A stretch of DNA of 64,000 nt from Micrococcales bacterium 72-143 (GCA_001898835.1 MKVM01000003.1:62001-126000); one strand, 5' to 3'. Positions 34,303-43,934 are shown, counted from the first letter of the stretch. Translations and numbers: made by a program. The notes: generated from the letters alone by a model not told the origin.

Positions 34303-35685
34303 CTACGGGTGGCGCTGCTCGCGGATCCCGGCCGCATGCAGCGGCTCCGTGAACCACCGCACCGTGGCCGAGCCGTCGGCGGCGCACGTGACGCCCAGGG
34401 TGTGCGGCGTCTCGAGGAACAGCACCTCGGCGCGGAAGGCGTCCCCCTCCCAGCCGCCGACCGCGGCGATCGGCACGCCGTCGGGGGCCGACTCCGCCCA
34501 TCCGCCGACACCGACCGGGAAGGCGAACTCGCCGCGCTCGTCGACGAGGCCCAGCGCCCACCCCTCCCCCTCGGCACGCAGCCGCACCTCCCGGACACCG
34601 GCGGCGCCGTTCGGCGCGGCGAACGCGTACGAGGTGGGCACCCACTCGGAGCCACCCTCGGGCACCGGCAGCGCCGCCCCCGCGAGACGCGCCGCGAGCG
34701 CCTCGTCGGCCGCGCGATCGGTCCCCCCGTCGACGGCCGGCAGCAGCAGCCGCCAGACGTGGTCGAGCACCCGCTGCATCTCCTCCGTCTCGGAGGTGAG
34801 CGCGAGCACCATGTCGTGCTCGGGCAGCACGATGCAGAACTGCCCGTAGGCGCCGTCGCCGCGGTAGCCGTGCCGCGACATCCAGAACTGCAGGCCGTAG
34901 CCCTGCCCCCAGTCGGCGCCCCACTCGTCCGAGTTCCGCACCTGCACACGGCTCGCCTCGGCGACCCAGTCGGCATCGAGCAGCTGCGTCTCACCCCATC
35001 GCCCGCGCTGCAGGTACAGCTGGCCGAGGCGTGCCACCGCATCCGTCGTCGCGTGCAGCCCGCTGAAGCCGAGGTCCATGCCCGGCGGCTCCTCCACCCA
35101 GAACGCGTCGCGGATGCCGAGGGGGTCGAACAGCCGCGGGCGGAGGTAGTCGACGAGGCTCTGCCCGGCGGCGCGCTGCACGATCGCGGCGAGCGTGTAG
35201 GTGCACGGCTGGTTGTAGGCGAAGATCGTGCCCGGCTCCGCGTCGAGCGGGGTGCGGAGGAAGCCGAGGATGAGATTCCCCTCGCCCGCGACGAGGGCGC
35301 GGTCGAGGGTCTCGCTCGCGTGGCCGCTCGCCATCGAGGCGATGTTGCGCACCGTCATCCGCCGCGTGCGGGGGTCGGTGACCTCGGCGTCGTACTCGGG
35401 GAAGTAGTCGATCACGGGCCGGTCGAGCTCGAGGAGTCTCTCCGCGCGGGCGAAGCCGGCCGCCGTCGAGGTGAAGCTCTTGCTGAGCGAGTAGAGCAGC
35501 TGGACCCGGTCCGCCGAGTACGGCGCCCACCAGCCCTCCGCGATGACGGCGCCGTGCCGCAGCAGGATCATCCCGTGCGGGCGGATGGCGGGGTCGCCCT
35601 CGAGGGCGTCGAGGAACGCCGCGATGCCGCGGGAGTCGACCCCCTCATCCGACGGGGTGGAGTGACGGAGGTCGGCGGTGCCCAT
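34303..35685 (-). CDS. Serine hydrolase, class C beta-lactamase family
   Basis: A 460-residue protein of the beta-lactamase/esterase/DD-peptidase fold. SxxK is seen as SLSKSFTS near residue 67 with the acylating Ser, YNQPCTYTLA near 164 supplies the conserved Tyr of the YxN motif, and HGYRGDGAYGQ near 275 is in the position of the third motif. Residues about 345-460 form an extra beta-rich C-terminal domain. No signal peptide is present, so it probably acts in the cytoplasm on an ester or amide. The ATG follows TAGGGT by 6 nt (leaderless). Its last ~110 codons are duplicated at 32055-32422. Confidence 0.85.
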   Translation of the reverse strand: MGTADLRHSTPSDEGVDSRGIAAFLDALEGDPAIRPHGMILLRHGAVIAEGWWAPYSADRVQLLYSLSKSFTSTAAGFARAERLLELDRPVIDYFPEYDAEVTDPRTRRMTVRNIASMASGHASETLDRALVAGEGNLILGFLRTPLDAEPGTIFAYNQPCTYTLAAIVQRAAGQSLVDYLRPRLFDPLGIRDAFWVEEPPGMDLGFSGLHATTDAVARLGQLYLQRGRWGETQLLDADWVAEASRVQVRNSDEWGADWGQGYGLQFWMSRHGYRGDGAYGQFCIVLPEHDMVLALTSETEEMQRVLDHVWRLLLPAVDGGTDRAADEALAARLAGAALPVPEGGSEWVPTSYAFAAPNGAAGVREVRLRAEGEGWALGLVDERGEFAFPVGVGGWAESAPDGVPIAAVGGWEGDAFRAEVLFLETPHTLGVTCAADGSATVRWFTEPLHAAGIREQRHP

Positions 35686-35691
35686 CCTCCG

Positions 35692-35697
35692 ACCCTA
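35692..35697 (-). promoter_or_regulatory. -10 hexamer TAGGGT, leaderless promoter of the serine hydrolase
   Basis: TAGGGT ends exactly 6 nt before the ATG at 35685. Confidence 0.55.
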
Positions 35698-35720
35698 CGG
35701 TCTCCGAAATCCTGCCACAG

Positions 35721-35756
35721 TGTTCAATTCTAGAAGTTGTTCAACTAATCTGAACA
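35721..35756 (+). promoter_or_regulatory. Promoter with TGTTCA/TGAACA half-sites before the AbiE-like pair
   Basis: TGTTCA occurs at 35721-35726 and 35738-35743, and its complement TGAACA at 35751-35756. The last two form an inverted repeat around TAATCT (35746-35751), a likely -10. Autoregulation by the antitoxin is typical of such pairs, so this is a plausible operator. Confidence 0.5.
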
Positions 35757-35776
35757 TCGACAGAGATGGGACAGGT

Positions 35777-36706
35777 ATGGACAGGTTCGTCCTCCTCGAC
35801 GCCGCGGCCGACTCGCTACGCGAATACGGCTTCCGCGTGGAGACCAGAGAAGCAGACGAAGAGCACGATGGCACCCTCACTCTCGAGAAGGACGGGCGGC
35901 AGCGCACGCTTCTTGTCGAAATCAAGATGCCCCTGACCGTGGCCGCCACCCTCGGTCGACGCCCCGAACAAGAACTCATCTATGTCACCGATCGTGTGTC
36001 AACTCGAACGGCGGACGGCCTTCGTCGACTAGGTGCGCAGTTCGTCGATGCGGACGGCAACGCTCACATTCGGATCGACGACTGGTACGTGGACGTGCGG
36101 GGAAAGCGGCGCAAGAACGCGGGTACCCCGAACACTCGCCCCGCCGTCACGACGAACCTGTACACCGCAAAGCGCGCCCAGGTGGTCTTCGTCCTTCTCT
36201 GCTGGCCGCACCTGATCGATGCCCCTGTCCGGACCATCGCCGATGCTGCGGGCGTCTCGATCGGAATCGCGCAATCGACGACACACGAACTCCGCCGCCG
36301 AGCCCTCTGGCCGAACGATCCAGGCGCACGCGGCGCGCTGATCGACGGGTGGGCCGCAGCCTTCCCGGGAACCCTCGCGCGGTCCCTGACCATCCGGGTC
36401 CTCCACGCCGAGAACCTGGACCGGTTCTTCGGCGATGTCATGGTCAGCGGTGAAACCGCGCACTCCGCCCACATGCGTCCCGTCTCCGGTGTCGTCTACG
36501 TCGACGAGATGACGACAGAACTGCTGATGCAGAACCGCTGGAGAAGCGACGGAGCCCCCAACCTCGTAGTGCGCCGACGGTTCTGGAACGTCCCCGGTGA
36601 GCCCGTGCGTGGGGAAGCGCCGCGGCTTCTCGTGTACGGAGACCTACTGGCGTCGGACGACCCTCGAACGAGGTCGGTGGCCGCCCGGTATCGGCTCGAC
36701 CTGTGA
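35777..36706 (+). CDS. AbiEi-like antitoxin/regulator of a type IV toxin-antitoxin pair
   Basis: A 309-residue protein. The N-terminal ~90 residues have a nuclease-like alpha/beta pattern with RTLLVEIKM, in which the E-x-K recalls PD-(D/E)xK folds. Residues about 125-180 look like a winged helix (DAPVRTIADAAGVSIGIAQ), and the remainder (FPGTLARSLTIRVLHAENL onward) is unassigned. The layout resembles AbiEi_2-type regulators. It ends in a GTGA overlap with an AbiEii-like nucleotidyltransferase, as in AbiE pairs. The start is the ATG at 35777. Composition is less GC-rich than neighbouring genes. The family call rests mainly on the pairing. Confidence 0.65.
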   Translation: MDRFVLLDAAADSLREYGFRVETREADEEHDGTLTLEKDGRQRTLLVEIKMPLTVAATLGRRPEQELIYVTDRVSTRTADGLRRLGAQFVDADGNAHIRIDDWYVDVRGKRRKNAGTPNTRPAVTTNLYTAKRAQVVFVLLCWPHLIDAPVRTIADAAGVSIGIAQSTTHELRRRALWPNDPGARGALIDGWAAAFPGTLARSLTIRVLHAENLDRFFGDVMVSGETAHSAHMRPVSGVVYVDEMTTELLMQNRWRSDGAPNLVVRRRFWNVPGEPVRGEAPRLLVYGDLLASDDPRTRSVAARYRLDL

Positions 36707-37515
36707 CCGAGAATCTCCGGATCCCGCTGACCTCGAGGACCGGGCTCGTCACCGACGCCCTCCAGGATCGGATCGATCCTCGGAATCCGCCGATGCTGAT
36801 CGGCGCCGAAGCACGCGACATCCTTCATGCGGAACTCGGCCACACCTTCGCGAATCGTGCCACGCAGGACGTCGATCTGGCGTTCGCAGTCCCCGACTGG
36901 ACGGCATACTCCCAGCTGGTCGAGGGGCTCGACGCGATCCCGGACACGGGGATCGCTTTCCGCGTCGCGGGAGTGCACGTGGACTTCCTCGCGTTCGGTC
37001 CCATCGAGTCCCCCGCGGGCACGCTCGTTCCTCCCTTCCGACGTTCCGACCCACTCGATGTCTTCGGCATGGCCGAGGTCTACGAATCCGCTCGGGACGC
37101 CCTCGTCGGCGATGCACTCAGAATCCGCGTTCCCACCGTCGCCGGCTACGTCGCGCTGAAGATCAAGGCCTGGATCGATCGATCGGTGAACCACGAGCTG
37201 AAAGATGCCCCCGACCTCGGCCTCGCACTGTACTGGGCCGCCGAGTCCGTACCGTTCACCGAGCGCTTCTGGGTCGACCATGAGCTGGTTGGACTGTGCG
37301 AGGCAGATGTGGGACTCGGTGGAGCGCGGCTTCTCGGCCGTGATGTGCGGAAAGCACTCGGACACAACGCGAATACGTTGGCGGAGCTCTTCACCGAGGC
37401 AAGTCGTGGGCGCCTTGCGCGAACGTTGGAAGGCGCATCCCCATCCCTCGTACTTGGGGACACGGATCGCCGCCGCTCTCGTCTCGACGCGTTGGCACTG
37501 GGCTTGAGGGGCTGA
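36703..37515 (+). CDS. AbiEii-like nucleotidyltransferase (putative type IV toxin)
   Basis: A 270-residue protein of the DNA polymerase beta-like nucleotidyltransferase fold. LIGAEARDIL is in the GS-like position and ATQDVDLAFAV gives the metal-binding DxD. A second Asp follows in VHVDFLAFGP, and TVAGYVALKIKAWIDR is the helix with the conserved Lys seen in AbiEii proteins. In AbiE systems this subunit modifies a cellular target with nucleotides and aborts phage infection unless held back by AbiEi. It overlaps the upstream gene by 4 bp. A glycine stands where GS is usual before the DxD, worth noting. Confidence 0.72.
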   Translation: MTENLRIPLTSRTGLVTDALQDRIDPRNPPMLIGAEARDILHAELGHTFANRATQDVDLAFAVPDWTAYSQLVEGLDAIPDTGIAFRVAGVHVDFLAFGPIESPAGTLVPPFRRSDPLDVFGMAEVYESARDALVGDALRIRVPTVAGYVALKIKAWIDRSVNHELKDAPDLGLALYWAAESVPFTERFWVDHELVGLCEADVGLGGARLLGRDVRKALGHNANTLAELFTEASRGRLARTLEGASPSLVLGDTDRRRSRLDALALGLRG

Positions 37516-37537
37516 GCATCCCGGGCCGCACGAGAAC

Positions 37538-37567
37538 GTGCCCCGCCCGGCGGACCGGACGGGGCAC
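37538..37567. terminator. Bidirectional terminator between abiE-like genes and sucD
   Basis: GTGCCCCG pairs with CGGGGCAC and the inner CCGG with CCGG, with one mismatch and a CGGA loop. It sits between convergent stops at 37515 and 37585. Confidence 0.75.
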
Positions 37568-37584
37568 ATTCGAGACGGATGCGG

Positions 37585-38487
<903 letters not shown>

Positions 38488-39654
38488 TTACTTCGCGGCC
38501 AGCTCGGCGGCCTTGTCGGCGCCCTCGTCCATGCCGGTGGCGATCGTCACGAGCGGGTGGTTCGCGGCGGCGAGGATCGCGCGGCCCTCCTCCACCTGGT
38601 TGCCGTCGAGGCGCACGACGAGCGGCTTGGTCGCCGCGTCGCCGAGGATCTCGAGGGCCTTCACGATGCCGTTCGCGACGGCCACGCAGGAGGTGATGCC
38701 GCCGAAGACGTTCACGAACACCGACTTCACCTGCGGGTCGCCGAGGATGACGTCGAGGCCCGCGGCCATGACCTCCGCGGATGCGCCGCCGCCGATGTCG
38801 AGGAAGTTGGCGGGCTTCACGCCGGAGTGGTTCTCGCCCGCGTAGGCCACGACGTCCAGGGTGCTCATGACGAGCCCCGCGCCGTTGCCGATGATGCCGA
38901 CCTCGCCGTCGAGCTTCACGTAGTTGAGGCCCGCGGCCTTCGCCTTCGCCTCGAGCGGGTCGGCGGCGCCCTTGTCCTCGAGGGCCTCGTGGTCGGGGTG
39001 GCGCACCTCGCTCGCGTTGTCGTCGAGCGAGATCTTGCCGTCGAGGGCGACGACGTCGCCGGCTCCCGTCAGCACGAGGGGGTTCACCTCGACGAGCGTG
39101 GCGTCCTCCGAGGTGTAGACCTCGTAGAGCTTCACGAAGACGGGGGCGACCTTGTCGACGATCTCGGCGGGGAACTTCGCGGCGACCGCGATCTCCCGGG
39201 CCTTCTCGAGGGTGATGCCGTCGAGCGGGTCGACCTCGACGCGCGCGAGCGCCTCGGGGCGCTCCTCGGCGAGCTGCTCGATCTCCATGCCGCCCTCGTA
39301 GGAGGACAGGCTCAGGTAGGAGCGGTTGGACCGGTCGAGCAGCACCGAGAAGTAGTACTCCTGCGCGATGTCCGCGCCCGCGGCCACCATGAGGCGCTTG
39401 ACGACGTGGCCCTTGATGTCGAGACCGAGGATCGCCTCGGCGGCGGCCTCGGCGTCGGCGGGGGTCTTCGCGACCTTGACGCCGCCGGCCTTGCCACGGC
39501 CTCCGGTCTTCACCTGTGCCTTGACGACGGTCACGCCGCCCAGCTTCTCGGCCGCGGCGCGAGCCTCGGCGGGGGTGTCGGCGACGATGCCGGCGAGCAC
39601 GGGGACCCCGTGCTTCTCGAACATGTCGCGGGCCTGGTACTCGTAGAGATCCAC
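38488..39654 (-). CDS. sucC: Succinyl-CoA synthetase, beta subunit
   Basis: The nucleotide-binding subunit of succinyl-CoA synthetase: ATP-grasp domain in residues about 1-240, CoA-ligase domain in the rest. It has 388 residues, the usual length, starting at the GTG at 39654 ([19 protein letters not shown]), with GGAAGAAG upstream; the open frame reaches a TTG six codons earlier, which would remove that site. [14 protein letters not shown] and EVNPLVL are recognisable. Two copies of a palindromic element shared with icd lie 48-79 bp upstream. Confidence 0.97.
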   Translation of the reverse strand: MDLYEYQARDMFEKHGVPVLAGIVADTPAEARAAAEKLGGVTVVKAQVKTGGRGKAGGVKVAKTPADAEAAAEAILGLDIKGHVVKRLMVAAGADIAQEYYFSVLLDRSNRSYLSLSSYEGGMEIEQLAEERPEALARVEVDPLDGITLEKAREIAVAAKFPAEIVDKVAPVFVKLYEVYTSEDATLVEVNPLVLTGAGDVVALDGKISLDDNASEVRHPDHEALEDKGAADPLEAKAKAAGLNYVKLDGEVGIIGNGAGLVMSTLDVVAYAGENHSGVKPANFLDIGGGASAEVMAAGLDVILGDPQVKSVFVNVFGGITSCVAVANGIVKALEILGDAATKPLVVRLDGNQVEEGRAILAAANHPLVTIATGMDEGADKAAELAAK

Positions 39655-39701
39655 GCTTGTCGCTTCTTCCAATGCGTCGGGGATGGAGAGCGGCCGAACT
39701 G

Positions 39702-39733
39702 TCTCGACGCCGAGATAGTTCGATGTCGAGATA
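39702..39733. promoter_or_regulatory. Two tandem TCTCGA-type palindromic sites upstream of sucC
   Basis: TCTCGACGCCGAGATA (39702-39717) and TTCGATGTCGAGATA (39719-39733) both match, with mismatches, the core of the perfect palindrome upstream of icd. They lie between sucC and the divergent DUF2236 gene. Confidence 0.6.
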
Positions 39734-39771
39734 AATGACCGTCTGCAATGCTACCCGGAGAAAATGGAGCG

Positions 39772-40536
39772 ATGACCACGGCCGACGACTACCTCGCGGA
39801 GGGCTCGCTCGTGCTCGGCGGCGGGGCGGCGCTGCTGCTGCAGCTCGCGCATCCGGCCGTCGGCCACGCCGTCGCCGGATACTCGCGGTTCGCGCGCGAC
39901 CCGATGCGACGGCTGCGGCACACCCTCGGGTACGTGTACGCGATCGGGCTCGGCACGCCGGAGGTGGCACGGCGCGCGGCGGAGGCCGTCGACCGGGCGC
40001 ACGCCGGCATCCCCGGTGCGACCGACCCCGAGCTGCAGCTGTGGGTCGCGGCGACGCTCCACGGCGTGGGGATGCAGGTGCACGCGGCACTGTTCGGCCC
40101 GCTGCCGGATGCCGTCGCCGACGAGGTGTACGCCGTCTCGGGCCGCTTCGGCACGAGCCTGCAGGTGCCCGAGGGGATGTGGCCGGCGACGCGCGCCGGC
40201 TTCGCGGCGTACTGGGAGCGGATGCTGCCGACCCTCGCCGTGGGGGCGGACGCCCGCGAGATGGCGGCCGCGATCCTGCGCCCCGCGCGCGGCACGGTGC
40301 CGTGGTGGGTGCGGGCGGCGCTCCCGCTCGGGCGGCTCATGACGGCGGCGCTGCTGCCCGACGCGATCCGCGACGCCTACGGCTTCCCGCGCCGGCCGCG
40401 CCGCGAGCGCGCGGCGCTCGTCCTCGTGCGCGGGCTCGCCCGCACGACGCCCCGCCGCATCCGCCGCCTGCCGTCGCGCCTGCTCCTGCCGTCGTCCGCT
40501 GAGGGGTCGGCTTCTGGCCTCAAACCCCCGGAATGA
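39772..40536 (+). CDS. DUF2236 (MPAB/Lcp-type) oxygenase-like protein
   Basis: A 254-residue all-helical protein of the DUF2236 family, which includes rubber oxygenase Lcp and MpaB and is thought to bind haem. The LQLAHPAVGHAVAGYSRFAR segment near the N-terminus and ELQLWVAATLHGVGMQVHAA mid-protein match the conserved His and Arg blocks. The ATG at 39772 has GGAG 10 nt upstream; an earlier in-frame ATG at 39748 overlaps the promoter region. Its final dozen codons and stop lie inside an inverted repeat (40496-40560), so the C-terminal tail may be borrowed from a repeat. Substrate unknown. Confidence 0.8.
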   Translation: MTTADDYLAEGSLVLGGGAALLLQLAHPAVGHAVAGYSRFARDPMRRLRHTLGYVYAIGLGTPEVARRAAEAVDRAHAGIPGATDPELQLWVAATLHGVGMQVHAALFGPLPDAVADEVYAVSGRFGTSLQVPEGMWPATRAGFAAYWERMLPTLAVGADAREMAAAILRPARGTVPWWVRAALPLGRLMTAALLPDAIRDAYGFPRRPRRERAALVLVRGLARTTPRRIRRLPSRLLLPSSAEGSASGLKPPE

Positions 40537-40560
40537 GGTCGGAAACCGACCACTCAGCGG
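40496..40560. terminator. Long inverted repeat at the end of convergent genes
   Basis: CCGCTGAGGGGTCGG (40496-40510) pairs with CCGACCACTCAGCGG (40546-40560) with a single mismatch; the loop holds a second pair, GCCTCA with TGAGGT. It overlaps the DUF2236 stop and ends 4 bp before the beta-glucosidase stop. It likely terminates both, and its internal structure suggests a dispersed repeat. Confidence 0.7.
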
Positions 40561-40563
40561 GGG

Positions 40564-41949
40564 CTACGCGAGCGGACGGGGCTGCGCCGCGATGACGTCG
40601 CGGAACCAGGACCAGGAGGACTTGCGGGTGCGCGCCTGGGTGGCGTAGTCGACGTGGACGAGGCCGAACCGCTCCGCGTAGCCCGCCGCCCACTCGAAGT
40701 TGTCGAAGGCGCTCCACACGTAGTAGCCGCGCACGTCGACGCCGGCCGCCACCGCATCCGCCACCGCCCGCAGGTGCGCGTCGAGGAAGGCGATGCGCCG
40801 CGGATCGCGGACGGCGCCGTCGGCGTCCGGCACGTCGTGGAACGACGCCCCGTTCTCGGTGATCACGACGGGCGGCAGCGCCGGGTACCGCTCGCGCAGC
40901 TCGCGCAGGATGGCCGTGAGCCCCGCCGGCACGATCGCCCAGCCGAAGTCGGTGCGCTCCTCGCTCGGATACTCGAGCGGCGCGAACGGCATGCCCTGCG
41001 GGATGTCGACCTCGAGCGTGCCGTGGTAGTCGACCCCGTCGCGCGGCGCCTCGATGCGCACCGGCTCGTAGTAGTTCACGCCGTAGAAGTCGAGCGGCGC
41101 CGAGATGAGCGCGAGGTCCGCCGCGAGCTGCACGTCGTCGACCGGCATCGCCTGACGCAGCTCCTCCGTCGGATAGCGGCCCGCGAGGATCGGGTCGGCG
41201 AACAGCCAGTTGGTGAGCGTCTGGAAGGTTCCCGCCGCGACGAGGTCGGGCACCATGTCGGACGCCGCCTCGACGGGGAAGTGCTGCGCCGCGATCCCGA
41301 CCCGCTCGGCGCCGGCCTCCCGCAGCGCCCGCACCGCGAGACCGTGGGCGAGCAGCTGGTGGTGGGCCGCCGGGAGCGCCCCGAAGCCCAGCCCGCGGCC
41401 CGGCGCGTGGTCGGCGAGGGCGTAGCCGTAGAGCACCTGCACGCTCATCTCGTTGAGCGTGATCCAGTCGCGCACCCGGTCGCCGAGGCGGGCCGCGACG
41501 ACGGCCACGTACGCCCCGAAGGCCTCCGCGGTCTCGCGCGCCATCCATCCGCCCCGCTCCTCGAGCGCCTGCGGCAGATCCCAGTGGTACAGCGTGGGGA
41601 CGGGACGGATGCCGCGGGCCAGCAGGCCGTCGACAAGCCGCTCATAGAACGCGAGCCCCGCCTCGTTCACCTCGCCCGTGCCCCGCGGCATGACCCGCGA
41701 CCACGAGATCGAGAAGCGGTAGTCGTGGATGCCGGCCCCGGCCAGGTGGTCGAGGTCCGACTCCCAGCGGTGGTAGTGGTCGATCGCCACGTCGCCCGTC
41801 TCCCCGCCTCGGATGCGGCCCGGCTCGTGGGTGAAGACGTCCCAGATGGAGGGGCCGCGGCCGTCCTCGGAGACCGCGCCCTCGATCTGGTAGGCGGCCG
41901 TCGACATCCCGAACCGGAACCCGGGAGGCAGCATCGGAAGGTCGGTCAT
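40564..41949 (-). CDS. Beta-glucosidase, glycoside hydrolase family 1
   Basis: A 461-residue cytoplasmic retaining beta-glycosidase. The N-terminal FGMSTAAYQIEGA is the family signature. The acid/base Glu is in WITLNEMS near residue 165, where the common NEP is NEM, and the nucleophile Glu is in VVITENGASF near 365; WSAFDNFEWAAGYAERFG near 415 binds the sugar. It is the third gene of a TetR-MFS-glucosidase operon, starting 17 bp after the transporter stop, so it probably cleaves a glucoside taken up by that transporter. No signal peptide. Confidence 0.95.
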   Translation of the reverse strand: MTDLPMLPPGFRFGMSTAAYQIEGAVSEDGRGPSIWDVFTHEPGRIRGGETGDVAIDHYHRWESDLDHLAGAGIHDYRFSISWSRVMPRGTGEVNEAGLAFYERLVDGLLARGIRPVPTLYHWDLPQALEERGGWMARETAEAFGAYVAVVAARLGDRVRDWITLNEMSVQVLYGYALADHAPGRGLGFGALPAAHHQLLAHGLAVRALREAGAERVGIAAQHFPVEAASDMVPDLVAAGTFQTLTNWLFADPILAGRYPTEELRQAMPVDDVQLAADLALISAPLDFYGVNYYEPVRIEAPRDGVDYHGTLEVDIPQGMPFAPLEYPSEERTDFGWAIVPAGLTAILRELRERYPALPPVVITENGASFHDVPDADGAVRDPRRIAFLDAHLRAVADAVAAGVDVRGYYVWSAFDNFEWAAGYAERFGLVHVDYATQARTRKSSWSWFRDVIAAQPRPLA

Positions 41950-41966
41950 GGGGCTCCTTCGTGGGT

Positions 41967-43208
41967 TCACGCCACGCCGCGCAGGCGGGGCAGGCAGGCG
42001 AGGGCGAGCAGGGCGATGGCGGCGGTGACCAGGTACAGCACCGGATAACCGCCGAGGCCGGTCACGATCGGGGCGGCGAGCAGCGGGGCGAGGGCCTGCG
42101 GCAGCGCGCTCGCGATGTTGGCGACGCCGAGCATGCTGCCGGTCGAGCGGTCGGACGGCAGCACCTGGGTGATGATCGCGACGTCGACGCTCACGTAGAG
42201 GCCCCAGCCGACGCCGATCAGCACCGTCGCGGCGATGACGGCCGGCAGCACGGGGAGCAGGCCGAAGAGCACGGCCCCGACGGCCAGCACGAGCGCCGCC
42301 GCGATCACGAACGACCGGCGGCGCGCGATCCGATCCGACCAGGCGCCGCCGACGCCCGCGCCGATGCCCGTGACGACGACGTTCACGAGGGTGAGTACGA
42401 GCACCCAGGTGCCAGGGTCGTCGACGCCCACACCGTCGGAGAGGTAGTAGTACAGGTAGACGAGCACGAGCGCGTTGACGAGGTTGAGCAGCAGCCGGAT
42501 GGTCCACGCCCAGCCGAACGCCGCCGTGGGGCGCAGCGCGGCGAGCACCTCGCGGATGCCGCGGTGCCGCACGGGGGCGAGCGCGGCATCCGAGGGGGCG
42601 AGCGCGATCCGCTCCTCCGGCAGCGCGAGGACCGCGAGGCACAGCAGCGGCACCGCCACCGCGAGCGCCGCGTAGCCGAGGGGACCCTCTCCGAGCGCGA
42701 CGGCCGCGGCCGTGCCGAGCACGACGCCCGCGATCTGGGCAACGCCGAACATCGAGCCGACGAAGCCACGGCGCTCCGCGGGCACCCGATCGGCGATCAT
42801 CGCGAGGAGGGCCGCGAAGGGCCCGTTGAGCCCCACCTGCACGATCACCCAGCCGGCGATCATCCACCCCGCGTCGGGGGCGAGCGCGAGCACGACGAGG
42901 CCGACCGCGCCGACGAGCACGCCCGCCACGACGACCGGGCGGCGACGCGGGCGCTCGAGCGACAGCCGGTCGGAGAGGAGACCCCACAGCGGGTTCGCGA
43001 CGAGGGACGCCACCGCGCCGACGCCCGTGACGAGCGCGAGCAGCGCCTCCTTGCCGTCGCCCGTGAGCTCGGCCGCCTGGGCGGGCAGCAGGATCTGGAT
43101 GGGGCCGAACCAGCCCGCGAAGACGCCGCCGGTGGCGAGCAGGAGCGCGGCGAGCCAGCCGCGCCGCACCGCGGGGCGCGTCGCCGCCGAGCCCACTGCG
43201 ACGCTCAC
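41967..43208 (-). CDS. MFS transporter, probably for a glucoside
   Basis: A 413-residue twelve-helix major facilitator. The loop after helix 2 reads NPLWGLLSDRLSLERPRRRP, the standard G-x-x-x-D-R-x-x-x-x-R/K loop, and a related loop GGAWSDRIARRRS lies in the second half. The GTG at 43208 overlaps the TetR stop (GTGA). Position between a TetR regulator and a GH1 beta-glucosidase suggests uptake of an aryl- or disaccharide glucoside, although export cannot be ruled out by eye. Confidence 0.87.
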   Translation of the reverse strand: MSVAVGSAATRPAVRRGWLAALLLATGGVFAGWFGPIQILLPAQAAELTGDGKEALLALVTGVGAVASLVANPLWGLLSDRLSLERPRRRPVVVAGVLVGAVGLVVLALAPDAGWMIAGWVIVQVGLNGPFAALLAMIADRVPAERRGFVGSMFGVAQIAGVVLGTAAAVALGEGPLGYAALAVAVPLLCLAVLALPEERIALAPSDAALAPVRHRGIREVLAALRPTAAFGWAWTIRLLLNLVNALVLVYLYYYLSDGVGVDDPGTWVLVLTLVNVVVTGIGAGVGGAWSDRIARRRSFVIAAALVLAVGAVLFGLLPVLPAVIAATVLIGVGWGLYVSVDVAIITQVLPSDRSTGSMLGVANIASALPQALAPLLAAPIVTGLGGYPVLYLVTAAIALLALACLPRLRGVA

Positions 43209-43804
43209 GCGTCGACCCGCTCGGCGGAGGCGGCCACCCACGCGGCGACCGCGCGCAGCACGCCGCGCGCGGCATCCGTGTCGCGGTCGGCGAGCCAGGT
43301 GCCCGTGATGCCCTCGGTGACGACGATGAGCCGCCGCGCCAGCTCGGGCAGCGGCTCGGTCCAGCGGATGCCGCACCGCTCGGCGACCTGCCGCAGCACG
43401 GCCTCCATCTCGAGGAAGTAGAGCTGGTGCTGCCGCCGCGCGAGCGCGGGGTCGTGCCGCAGCCCGTAGAGGCTCAGCTCGGTGAGGGCGAGCTCGCGGT
43501 CGGGGTCGGCGATGAGCAGGTCGAGGTAGGAGGCGAGCGCCGCGGCGACGGTCGCCTCGAGGCCCGCCCCCTCGAGCAGGGCGAGCTCGGCCGCCATCCG
43601 CTCGCCGTCGGTGATGGTGTGCACGACCTCGGAGAGCAGCTCGTCGCGGGAGGTGAAGACGTAGTGGAATGCGCCGAGCGGCATCTTCGCCTCGGCGACG
43701 ACCGCGCGGGTCGTGGCGGCCGCGACCCCGCCGCGGGCGATCACCCGGATGGCGGCCTGCACGAGCGCCTCGCGGCGGGCCTCGGGGCTCATGCGGCGGT
43801 TCAT
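43205..43804 (-). CDS. TetR family transcriptional regulator
   Basis: A 199-residue repressor. The N-terminal helix-turn-helix (residues about 8-52) reads ALVQAAIRVIARGGVAAATT then FHYVFTSRDELL, and the remaining helices form the ligand-binding dimer domain. The ATG at 43804 follows GAGGTGCG. A 20-bp palindrome 33 bp upstream is a very good operator candidate. As first gene of the operon it would control itself, the MFS transporter and the beta-glucosidase. Confidence 0.92.
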   Translation of the reverse strand: MNRRMSPEARREALVQAAIRVIARGGVAAATTRAVVAEAKMPLGAFHYVFTSRDELLSEVVHTITDGERMAAELALLEGAGLEATVAAALASYLDLLIADPDRELALTELSLYGLRHDPALARRQHQLYFLEMEAVLRQVAERCGIRWTEPLPELARRLIVVTEGITGTWLADRDTDAARGVLRAVAAWVAASAERVDA

Positions 43805-43837
43805 CGCACCTCGTCGTCGCGTCGTGGCATCATCGCC

Positions 43838-43857
43838 TTTTGGACAGTTGTCCAAAA
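43838..43857. promoter_or_regulatory. TetR operator palindrome
   Basis: TTTTGGACAGTTGTCCAAAA is a 9-2-9 inverted repeat upstream of the TetR-MFS-glucosidase operon. The A/T-rich arms stand out from the GC-rich background. Confidence 0.8.
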
Positions 43858-43934
43858 CTGGCTCCAGGATGGCGGATGCGGGGCCGAGCGCGCAAGGGCT
43901 CCCCCGCCGGCGGCGGCAGCCCCGCGCGAGCGCG

